NCBI GenBank assembly: GCA_013139345.1 | Contig: WTAY01000198.1 | Location: 1-6,514 of the forward strand | Source of the DNA: Methylophaga sp. | GTDB lineage: Bacteria; Pseudomonadota; Gammaproteobacteria; Nitrosococcales; Methylophagaceae | Direction of reading: 5' to 3' | DNA length: 6,514 bases | Part shown: positions 1 to 5,868 of the stretch, piece after piece | How the letters are laid out: each line of letters opens with the position of its first letter | Numbering within the stretch: the stretch's first letter is position 1 | Made by a program: the position numbers and the translations under genes | The notes under the pieces: generated by a model | Told to the model about the DNA's origin: nothing | What the model saw: only the letters and a program-made list of their open reading frames with translations | The model's database searches: none

Positions 1-1115
1 CTACTCTTGGAATGCTTGGCGGTGGTCAATTGGGCCGCATGTTTGTAACTGCTGCTCAAACGATGGGTTATAAAGTGATTGTGTTAGAACCGGATGTAAA
101 TAGCCCTGCCGGTATTATTGCTGATCAACATATCTGTGCAAAATATACAGATGAAACGGCACTTGCTCAGCTAGCAGAGCTTTGTGATGCTGTGACAACA
201 GAGTTTGAGAATATTCCTGCTACTGTTTTGTCTTTTTTAGAAGCTAAAACAGTTGTACATCCATCATCAAACGCTTTGTCTTCAACTCAGAACCGCTTAG
301 TTGAAAAAGCATTTATCGAATCATTAGGTATCAATGTTGCACCCTATGCGGCTATCCGTAGCATGGCTGATATTGATGCAATCGCTGATTCTTTTCAGTT
401 CCCTGCAATCATCAAAGCAGCGAGCTTTGGTTATGATGGTAAAGGTCAGGCAGTGTGTGAAACGGCTGATGATGTACGTGCAGCATTTACGGCATTAAAT
501 GAAGTTGAATGCGTACTTGAACAGCGTATCAATCTGGAACGTGAAATTTCTACCGTTTTGGCACGAAGTCAGTCGGGAGAAGTTACTAATTTTCCTGTAT
601 CTGAGAATGTACATGTAAATGGAATTTTGCACTCGACAACCGTTCCAAGTAGCGCGCCTGAGCAACAAACTCAAAAAGCAGTTGAAATGGCAGATACGAT
701 TGCTGATGGCCTAGGCTATGTAGGCACAATGGCGGTTGAGTTCTTTATTTCTAAAGAAGGCGATATCCTTGCCAATGAAATTGCACCTCGCCCTCATAAC
801 TCGGGTCACTTCACCTTAGATGCGTGTGAAACATCGCAGTTTGAACAGCAAGTACGCATGTTGTGTGGCCTGCCTTCAGGCAATTGTGAATTAACGTCAC
901 CGGTAGTAATGATTAACCTTCTTGGCGATGTTTGGGGCAATAGCCAGCCACATTGGGATACCTTATTGTCTCAGCCAGAAAACAAACTACACCTTTACGG
1001 CAAGAAAGAAGCGCGTCCGGGCCGTAAGATGGGCCATTTTAATGTTTTAGCTGAGACGGTGGAGCAAGCGACCGAGATTGCATTGAAAACGTTTAAAGAC
1101 TTGCAGGCTGATTAA
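1..1115 (+). CDS. purK: N5-carboxyaminoimidazole ribonucleotide synthase PurK (5' partial)
   Basis: This cytoplasmic ATP-grasp enzyme carboxylates aminoimidazole ribonucleotide with ATP and bicarbonate to give N5-CAIR, which PurE then isomerises, in de novo purine synthesis. Numbering from the ATG at 12, visible motifs are the N-terminal nucleotide-fold glycines LGGGQLGRM (2-10), the ATP-grasp loop FGYDGKGQ (139-146), the metal/ATP-site signature NEIAPRPHNSGH (255-266) and the C-terminal RPGRKMGH (335-342). The frame stays open to the left edge (T-L-G before the ATG), and family members usually carry about ten residues ahead of this point, so the true start is probably outside the window and the ATG at 12 is internal. 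The 367 visible residues are otherwise full length. All 11 arginines use CGN codons (6 CGT, 4 CGC, 1 CGA). purE would be expected just upstream. The PIN-like gene follows after 28 bases with no clear terminator, so read-through is likely. Confidence 0.96.
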   Translation, partial: TLGMLGGGQLGRMFVTAAQTMGYKVIVLEPDVNSPAGIIADQHICAKYTDETALAQLAELCDAVTTEFENIPATVLSFLEAKTVVHPSSNALSSTQNRLVEKAFIESLGINVAPYAAIRSMADIDAIADSFQFPAIIKAASFGYDGKGQAVCETADDVRAAFTALNEVECVLEQRINLEREISTVLARSQSGEVTNFPVSENVHVNGILHSTTVPSSAPEQQTQKAVEMADTIADGLGYVGTMAVEFFISKEGDILANEIAPRPHNSGHFTLDACETSQFEQQVRMLCGLPSGNCELTSPVVMINLLGDVWGNSQPHWDTLLSQPENKLHLYGKKEARPGRKMGHFNVLAETVEQATEIALKTFKDLQAD

Positions 1116-1143
1116 TACTTAAGATAAATACAAGGATGTAACA

Positions 1144-1752
1144 ATGGCTGTAAAACAAATAAGGAAAAACTATATTTTCATTGATTTTGAAAATGTGCAG
1201 CCAAAGAACCTTGAAGTTCTAAGAGATCACGACTTTAAGATCATAATTTTTGTTGGAGACAAGCAAACAAAGATTCCTTTTGACTTGGCTATTGCTATGC
1301 AATTGCTGGGTAAGAATGCTGAGTACATTAAAATTAATGGAAACGGTCCCAATGCCCTAGATTTTCACATCGCCTTTTACATCGGTGCTATTTCAGCCAA
1401 AGAGCAAAATTGTTATTTCCATATTATTTCGAAAGACACAGGGTTTGATCCACTGATAAAGCATTTAAAGGAACAAAAGGTTTATGTTCAAAGAGAAAAG
1501 AATATTGCTGAAATTCCAATATTAAAAATGTCAGGAGCTGGAATCTCTAAATTTGAGCGAGTTGATGCAATAGTGAAATTCTTAAAAGCCAGAGGCACAG
1601 CAAAACCCAGAACAGTCAAAACACTGTCAAATTCTATTAATTCATTATTTGCACGGTCTTTGAGTGATGTTGAAATTATTGAGTTGGTTGACGAACTGAT
1701 GAGTCGGCAGTCAGTAATCAGAAATGGTGAAAAGGTTAGTTACCAGCTATAG
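1144..1752 (+). CDS. Orphan PIN-like domain protein, putative nuclease
   Basis: This 202-residue protein has a PIN/NYN-type nuclease fold in its N-terminal part (about residues 8-130). The expected acidic residues are visible: D14 and E16 in FIDFENV, D73 in NALDFHIAFYIG, and D98 and D102 in SKDTGFDPLIKHL. In this superfamily such residues bind divalent metal for RNA cleavage. The segment from about 137 to 202 is separate and helical and ends NGEKVSYQL, which could be a small winged-helix-like nucleic-acid-binding module; that is inference. It is soluble, with no signal peptide or membrane segment. The ATG is supported by AAGGA at 1132-1136, seven bases upstream. Six of nine arginine codons are AGA/AGG and none is CGT or CGC, opposite to purK next door, so it looks acquired. 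There is no antitoxin-like partner beside it. RNase activity is likely from family, but target and biological role are unknown. Confidence 0.85.
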   Translation: MAVKQIRKNYIFIDFENVQPKNLEVLRDHDFKIIIFVGDKQTKIPFDLAIAMQLLGKNAEYIKINGNGPNALDFHIAFYIGAISAKEQNCYFHIISKDTGFDPLIKHLKEQKVYVQREKNIAEIPILKMSGAGISKFERVDAIVKFLKARGTAKPRTVKTLSNSINSLFARSLSDVEIIELVDELMSRQSVIRNGEKVSYQL

Positions 1753-1758
1753 GTTTAT

Positions 1759-3297
1759 TTACCCGTTGGGTTTTAATAAACGTTTAACATTAATGCCAAC
1801 AAGAGATAATGCTGCAAAATAAGCAAGCATTGCTCCCGCAATTAAACTAAATAACATTGTTACTCGTTGCCAAACAGAGCCTTCAGTCCATTCGGATATT
1901 TCTGGTGTGAACCAGAATAGCAGCAGTAGTAATAGCGAGTTTGGTATGACTAGTTTCAGTATAAAGCGACCCCAACCTATATCTGGCTGGTAGACATCAG
2001 CTTTTCTCAAACCTATATAAAGTAAGCCTGCATTAAGCGCCGCAGATAGGGATGTAGCGAGTGCTAGACCGACATGGGCATAGTGCATCATTAAGATAAT
2101 GTTGAGTACCATATTGGTGACCATCGCGATAATGCCAATCTTGACCGGTGTTTTCGTGTCTTGGCGAGCATAGTAGCCCGGTGCAAGCACTTTAATGAAG
2201 ATAAAAGGCAATAAGCCTAAACCGTAAGCCATTAAGCTAAGAGAGGCCTGATGAGCATCTTCTGCTGAAAACTCGCCGTACTGGAACAATGTCATCAATA
2301 AAGGCTCTGCAAGCCAAACAAGGCCTATTGCAGCCGGTGTTGCGATGATAAACACCCAACGTAATGCCCAGTCAATTGTATGGGAGAATTCAGCCTTTGA
2401 TGCAGAAGCATGTTTTTTCGATAAGCTCGGCAATATGACGGTAGAGAGTGCGATACCAAAAATACCAAGGGGAAACTCAACCAGTCGATCAGAGTAATAA
2501 AGCCATGAAATACTGCCAGTAACAAGGAATGAGGCTAATAAGGTGTCGAGTAATAGATTGATTTGAGAGACTGATACGCCAAACATCGCAGGGATCATTA
2601 AGGTGGTGATCTTTTTCACGCCACTGTCTTTCCAAGCCCAGCGTGGTTTTGGCAGTTGCCCTAGTTTGATTAAAAATGGAATTTGGAAAAGTAATTGTAC
2701 AACACCGCCAATAAACACCCCCCATGCTAATGCTACAACGGGTTCATCTAGGTGGGGTGAGAGCCAAACAGCGCAGCCAATAAGGGATAGGTTAAGAAAA
2801 ACGGGGGTAAATGCGGGTACTGCAAACTTACCAAAGCTATTTAAGATAGCTCCCGCAAAGGCTGTTAATGAGATAAAAAATAGATAAGGAAAGGTGATTT
2901 TTAGCAAGTCACCAGCGAGCCCAATTTTATGAGGATCACTAATAAAGCCTGGGGAAAAGATCATGATTAAGAGTGGTGCGGCGATAACACCGAGCGCTGT
3001 GATTACAAATAAAATACCTGCTAGCGTTCCACTTGTATTGGCAATAAGTTGTTTGAGATCTTTGTCGCCGCGCTGACGGTATTCAGCTAAAACAGGAATA
3101 AATGCTTGTGAAAAAGCACCTTCGGCAAATAGGCGGCGTAAAAAATTAGGTATTTTAAAGGCGACAAAAAAGACATCAGCCCCTAAGCCTGCACCAAACA
3201 TGCGTGCGATAACGATGTCGCGAATAAAGCCTAAGATCCGTGAGATAAAAGTCATCATGCTGACAATGGCTGTTGACTTAAATAACTTCTCACTCAT
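1759..3297 (-). CDS. murJ: Lipid II flippase MurJ (MviN)
   Basis: MurJ is an inner-membrane MOP-superfamily transporter that moves undecaprenyl-linked peptidoglycan precursor (lipid II) to the periplasmic face for cell-wall synthesis. The 512-residue product is almost the same length as the E. coli protein (511) and aligns along most of its length, with repeated hydrophobic segments consistent with the usual 14 transmembrane helices. Functionally important charged residues known from E. coli are retained: R20 and R26 (E. coli R18, R24), D41 (D39), R54 (R52) in NFLRRLFAEGAF, and the arginine of YYSDRLVEFP near residue 272 (R270). The ATG is preceded by an AAGAG element about eight bases upstream. 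The gene stands alone, converging on the PIN-like gene and divergent from the SCO-like gene, without the rpsT or ribF/ileS neighbours common in gammaproteobacteria. It appears intact and is expected to be essential unless a second copy exists. Confidence 0.97.
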   Translation of the reverse strand: MSEKLFKSTAIVSMMTFISRILGFIRDIVIARMFGAGLGADVFFVAFKIPNFLRRLFAEGAFSQAFIPVLAEYRQRGDKDLKQLIANTSGTLAGILFVITALGVIAAPLLIMIFSPGFISDPHKIGLAGDLLKITFPYLFFISLTAFAGAILNSFGKFAVPAFTPVFLNLSLIGCAVWLSPHLDEPVVALAWGVFIGGVVQLLFQIPFLIKLGQLPKPRWAWKDSGVKKITTLMIPAMFGVSVSQINLLLDTLLASFLVTGSISWLYYSDRLVEFPLGIFGIALSTVILPSLSKKHASASKAEFSHTIDWALRWVFIIATPAAIGLVWLAEPLLMTLFQYGEFSAEDAHQASLSLMAYGLGLLPFIFIKVLAPGYYARQDTKTPVKIGIIAMVTNMVLNIILMMHYAHVGLALATSLSAALNAGLLYIGLRKADVYQPDIGWGRFILKLVIPNSLLLLLLFWFTPEISEWTEGSVWQRVTMLFSLIAGAMLAYFAALSLVGINVKRLLKPNG

Positions 3298-3360
3298 TTA
3301 TTTAGCTCTTATTTAGTGTAGGATTTAGCCTTAATAATTTATCCGTGAGAACAATCATCT
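3298..3360. promoter_or_regulatory. Divergent murJ / SCO-like intergenic region
   Basis: These 63 A+T-rich bases separate two divergent start codons, so promoter elements for murJ and the SCO-like gene should lie here or reach into the coding ends. They contain the murJ ribosome-binding site (AAGAG on the minus strand, about eight bases from its ATG) and a weak GTGAGA at 3345-3350, ten bases before the SCO-like ATG. I see no convincing -35/-10 pair on either strand and no clear operator palindrome. Confidence 0.4.
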
Positions 3361-4011
3361 ATGGCCAAACGCTGTAAAGGTCTTAATTCTAAGTGTTTTT
3401 TATTCACATATCTCATCATTGTGAGTTTTTTATTAGTATTGTGGTTAAACCGCCTACCATTAATGCATGAAGACTTGCGTGAAATACCGGTAGATATGCA
3501 AAGCTATATATCTTCGCCATCAATTTCTCTTCCTTCATTTTCACTTGATATAAAAGAGAAGTTAGCACTTACTAATGATTGGTTCGTAGACAAGTGGACT
3601 TTTGTTTATTTTACCCATGGACACTGTTTGCCAGCCTGTCAGCCCAGCTTAGAAAAAATGAATGAATTACAGGCAGCGTTTGCAAATTCCGACTTTCAGT
3701 TCTTAGCGGTTGGCATTGATAGTGAGCATGAAACAGTAGACGAATTAGCTCAATTTTTAGATTCAAACAGTTTAAAGCTTACTGCGGCAACTGCTTCAAG
3801 TGATGAAATTGATACCTTGGCAAGGTCATTTATTGCGCTTTTTTTACAAACAAATTTTAGTGATGGTAGTTATCAAATTGAGCAAGAACATCATATCTTC
3901 TTAGTTGATCCCAAAGGGCGGGTCTATGCGACATTTAAGCCTCCATATTCAAGTGCGACCATTCGTGCGAAGTTTCTTAAATTACGTTATTTCTATGCAA
4001 AAACAGAATAG
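3361..4011 (+). CDS. SCO1/SenC-like membrane-anchored thioredoxin-fold protein
   Basis: This 216-residue protein has one N-terminal membrane anchor (about residues 13-30, preceded by K/R residues) and a periplasmic thioredoxin-like domain (about 60-212). SCO/SenC proteins bind copper and/or act as thiol oxidoreductases in assembling the CuA site of cytochrome c oxidase. The family CxxxC is present as C89-L-P-A-C93 in a YFTHGHCLPACQPSLEKM context, and the later HHIFLVDPKGRV stretch (177-188) matches the strand-and-turn after the copper-ligand histidine. The match is divergent: the usual C-P-D-V-C-P is not kept, and the residue eight before the DP (the usual His position) is Q175, while H177 and H178 lie two and three residues later. 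The ribosome-binding site is weak, but this ATG is needed to include the membrane anchor. No oxidase genes are nearby. SCO family membership is fairly secure; the copper-chaperone role is inferred. Confidence 0.8.
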   Translation: MAKRCKGLNSKCFLFTYLIIVSFLLVLWLNRLPLMHEDLREIPVDMQSYISSPSISLPSFSLDIKEKLALTNDWFVDKWTFVYFTHGHCLPACQPSLEKMNELQAAFANSDFQFLAVGIDSEHETVDELAQFLDSNSLKLTAATASSDEIDTLARSFIALFLQTNFSDGSYQIEQEHHIFLVDPKGRVYATFKPPYSSATIRAKFLKLRYFYAKTE

Positions 4012-4013
4012 AA

Positions 4014-4919
4014 CTAATCTTTTAATGCATAGGTAAACGTTTGAATAAGGTGTTCTAAGGTATCAATACGTTGATAACTCGGTCGCCAGACTAAACCAAT
4101 CTCGCGCATCGGTTTGTCGTCTTTTGCCGCTAATGGACGAATACAAATATCTGCATGACGCACCATATCAGTATGAATCGCCATTTCAGGGATCAAGGTG
4201 ATGCCAAGTCCTCCTGCAACCATTTCAATCAATGTATATAAGCTTGTACCTTGAACACTGGTACGCTGGCGGCTTGTTGGCAGTTGGCAAGCACTGAGTG
4301 CATGTTCTCGTAAACAATGGCCTTCTGACAGTAGTAATAGGTCATTAATGGGTAATTGTTCAGGGTTAATGTGTGTTTCAGCACTTAAGGGATGGTTAGT
4401 GGGTAAGGCGACCCAAAACTGTTCTTCAGCAAAAATATGATGACTAAAACCTTGAGTGTCGAATGGGAATGCGAGGATCGCTAAATCAATATCCCCCGTT
4501 TTGAGTTGTGTTAGCAGTTGCTCGGATTGTGCTTCAATTAATACTAATTCGAGTTTTGGAAGCTGCTGACGAATTAAGGGTAATGCTTTAGGCAGTAGGA
4601 ATGGACTAATACTGGGGATAACACCGATCCGGATCCTACCAGAGAGCGGATCATTTTCAGATCGTGCTAAATCAACGAGATCGGCAGATAAGGACAAAAT
4701 ATCTTGAGCGCGTTCAGCGACCTCTATTCCTAATGCGGTTGGCATTACCTTCCTGTTTGTTCTTTCTAAGAGAGGTAATCCTAATAATTGCTCTAGATCT
4801 TGTATCCCAGCACTTAGCGTTGATTGGGTAACAAAACAACGATCAGCGGCTTGGCTAAAGTGTTTTAATTCGACGACTGCGGTGAGGTATTGAAGCTGTC
4901 TAAGTGTTGGTAAGTTCAT
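4014..4919 (-). CDS. oxyR: Hydrogen peroxide-sensing LysR-type regulator OxyR
   Basis: OxyR is a cytoplasmic LysR-family regulator that H2O2 activates by forming an intramolecular disulfide; it then activates antioxidant genes. From the preferred ATG the product has 301 residues (E. coli OxyR, 305). An N-terminal winged helix-turn-helix (about 2-60, with HFSQAADRCFVTQSTLSAG) is followed by the substrate-type regulatory domain. Both redox cysteines are present at C202 and C211 in GHCLREHALSAC, nine residues apart exactly as E. coli C199/C208, and H201 of the peroxide pocket (E. coli H198) is kept. The pocket threonine (T100) appears as S103 in IPSISPFLLP. A GTG 15 bases upstream (4934) would add five residues; I prefer the ATG at 4919 because MNLPTLRQLQYL is the usual family beginning and the extension overlaps the GTGGAA ribosome-binding region. 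It is divergent from the rubrerythrin gene, its likely target. Confidence 0.93.
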   Translation of the reverse strand: MNLPTLRQLQYLTAVVELKHFSQAADRCFVTQSTLSAGIQDLEQLLGLPLLERTNRKVMPTALGIEVAERAQDILSLSADLVDLARSENDPLSGRIRIGVIPSISPFLLPKALPLIRQQLPKLELVLIEAQSEQLLTQLKTGDIDLAILAFPFDTQGFSHHIFAEEQFWVALPTNHPLSAETHINPEQLPINDLLLLSEGHCLREHALSACQLPTSRQRTSVQGTSLYTLIEMVAGGLGITLIPEMAIHTDMVRHADICIRPLAAKDDKPMREIGLVWRPSYQRIDTLEHLIQTFTYALKD

Positions 4920-5035
4920 AATCGGAAATTCCACTTAATACTATCGTAATAACTTGTTGGATCTAAATTAACACAAAACGTAGACTTGTTTCCAACCTGA
5001 AGTGACAGGGCAAATAGTTTAAGAGGAAAATAGAA
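4920..5035. promoter_or_regulatory. Divergent oxyR / rubrerythrin control region
   Basis: This 116-base region must hold the promoters for oxyR (minus) and the rubrerythrin gene (plus). The clearest element is AGGA at 5024-5027, eight bases before the rubrerythrin ATG. A possible plus-strand promoter is TTGGAT (4957-4962) with TAGACT (4981-4986) at an 18-base spacing, a modest match. The heptamer ACTTGTT occurs twice on the same strand, at 4952-4958 and 4984-4990, 32 bases apart (about three helical turns). GTTGGA (4956-4961) and TCCAAC (4991-4996) are also inverted copies. Control by OxyR is inferred from position; the four-part ATAG/CTAT OxyR consensus is not recognisable, with only CTAT at 4941 and CTAA at 4963 in the right phase. 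Confidence 0.5.
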
Positions 5036-5512
5036 ATGGTAAACCAAGAAGAAGTATCACAAACAATTCAAAACTTAGAAGCAGCGTTTGCTGGTGAATC
5101 AATGGCAAATAGAAAATACCTTTATTTTGCAAAACAATGCCGCGCATTAGGTGCGAATGATATTGCTGAAGTATTTGAGAAAACAGCAGAACAAGAAACG
5201 GCACATGCCTTTGGTCATCTTCAATTATTATTTCCTACCGATACCTTAACGGTTGAAAAGATGTTGCAGCTTGCAATTGATGGCGAAACATATGAATACA
5301 CAGAAATGTATCCTGCATTTCGGAATACGGCACTTGATGAACGTAACGCAGCTGCCGTTGCTGAAATGGATGAGCAAATTGAAGAATCTAAGGAACATGC
5401 CGAAATGTTTGCTAAAGTATTACTTACGGCAGAAAAACGTTTTGCTGCATTAGCAAAAGTTGAAAAGCGTCATGCTCAGCACTATCAAGATGCATTAGAT
5501 TCAACAAAATAA
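5036..5512 (+). CDS. rbr: Single-domain rubrerythrin (diiron peroxidase lacking rubredoxin domain)
   Basis: Rubrerythrins are cytoplasmic non-haem diiron peroxidases that reduce H2O2 to water with electrons from rubredoxin. This 158-residue protein keeps the ferritin-like ligand pattern: E21 (GESMANRKYLYFA), E54-T-A-H57 (33 residues on, as in Desulfovibrio E20 to E53), E84 and E87 in GETYEYTEMYP, and E143-K-R-H146 near the C-terminus. It stops about 12 residues after this last motif, so the usual C-terminal rubredoxin-like Fe(Cys)4 domain is absent, as in sulerythrin-like proteins; the only cysteine is C35. The E84-to-E143 distance is 59 residues against 33 in Desulfovibrio (E94 to E127), an expansion around a second, imperfect motif S118-K-E-H121. 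A good AGGA ribosome-binding site supports the ATG. The downstream rubredoxin probably supplies the missing electron-transfer function in trans, and OxyR is the likely regulator. Confidence 0.92.
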   Translation: MVNQEEVSQTIQNLEAAFAGESMANRKYLYFAKQCRALGANDIAEVFEKTAEQETAHAFGHLQLLFPTDTLTVEKMLQLAIDGETYEYTEMYPAFRNTALDERNAAAVAEMDEQIEESKEHAEMFAKVLLTAEKRFAALAKVEKRHAQHYQDALDSTK

Positions 5513-5653
5513 AATTAGCATATTTATATTTAAGATCAGAATTACTGGCTAATAAATGCCTGCATATATTCGCCGTGCGAAAATTTATGTTCTGATAAAA
5601 ATATGAGTGTGTAAAATATGAATAGATAAACTTTAAAATTTGGAGAGTAAAAA
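5513..5653 (+). promoter_or_regulatory. Rubrerythrin-rubredoxin spacer with possible internal promoter and inverted repeat
   Basis: This 141-base, very A+T-rich spacer is long for an operon and contains no supportable ORF. A possible promoter is TTCTGA (5590-5595) with TAAAAT (5612-5617), 16 bases apart; the -35 match is weak. ATCAGAA (5535-5541) and TTCTGAT (5590-5596) are perfect inverted copies enclosing two smaller stems, GGC/GCC and CGC/GCG, so the transcript could fold here. No standard terminator (G+C stem plus T run) follows the rubrerythrin stop. GGAG at 5642-5645 is the rubredoxin ribosome-binding site. Confidence 0.3.
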
Positions 5654-5818
5654 ATGAGACAGTGGGAATGTGTTGTATGTGGTTTTATTTATGATGAAGC
5701 TAAGGGCCTTCCAGAAGAAGGTATTGCACCAGGAACGAGTTGGGATGATATTCCAGATGATTGGGAATGCCCAGAGTGTGGCGTTGGTAAAGAAGACTTT
5801 GACATGGTAGAAATCTAA
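5654..5818 (+). CDS. Rubredoxin (stand-alone, 54 residues)
   Basis: Rubredoxin is a small cytoplasmic one-electron carrier with one iron bound by four cysteines. The product is a complete, typical-length rubredoxin: first metal knuckle C6-V-V-C9-G, the aromatic/acidic core FIYDEAKG and PGTSWDDIPDDW, second knuckle C39-P-E-C42-G, then GVGKEDF. The acidic surface suits docking with a reductase. The ATG has GGAG at 5642-5645, eight bases upstream. The gene lies between the rubrerythrin that lacks a rubredoxin domain and the rubredoxin reductase, so the simplest reading is that it carries electrons from the latter to the former. Rubredoxins also serve alkane hydroxylases (rubA/alkG) and flavodiiron NO reductases, but neither partner is visible here. 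Identity is secure; the specific partner is inferred. Confidence 0.97.
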   Translation: MRQWECVVCGFIYDEAKGLPEEGIAPGTSWDDIPDDWECPECGVGKEDFDMVEI

Positions 5819-5827
5819 ACCATTATT

Positions 5828-5850
5828 GGGGAGGCTTCCCCTCCCCTTTT
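5828..5850 (+). terminator. Intrinsic terminator-like hairpin between rubredoxin and reductase genes
   Basis: A perfect 7-base-pair, G+C-rich stem GGGGAGG (5828-5834) / CCTCCCC (5840-5846) closes a five-base loop and is followed directly by TTTT (5847-5850), starting 10 bases after the rubredoxin stop. The T run is short, so termination may be partial, letting some transcripts continue into the reductase gene, whose ribosome-binding site lies just beyond. It could act as an attenuator, a terminator, or a 3'-end stabiliser for the rubredoxin message. Confidence 0.65.
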
Positions 5851-5868
5851 AAAATGAGAGAAGATCTT

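Noticed and set aside
1760..1774. ACCC-GTT-GGGT followed by TTT as a terminator for the PIN-like gene
   Set aside because: The stem is only four base pairs with a three-base loop, and it lies inside the murJ coding end; too weak to call.
2325..2887. Three small open frames inside murJ (two minus, one plus)
   Set aside because: They lie wholly within the well-supported murJ frame, have no family resemblance and are shadows of its coding sequence.
4934..4941. GTG at 4934 as the oxyR start
   Set aside because: It would add five non-conserved residues and use the apparent ribosome-binding region of the ATG at 4919, where OxyR homology begins.
4930..4977. Canonical OxyR operator with four ATAG/CTAT elements
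   Set aside because: Only CTAT at 4941 and an imperfect CTAA at 4963 are in the expected phase; the other two elements do not match.
5019..5204. Minus-strand hydrophobic 61-residue open frame over the rubrerythrin start
   Set aside because: It is antisense to the conserved rubrerythrin N-terminus, and its hydrophobicity is a by-product of the reverse reading.
5253..5453. Plus-strand 66-residue frame within rubrerythrin
   Set aside because: It is an out-of-frame shadow of the diiron protein coding region, with no domain signal.
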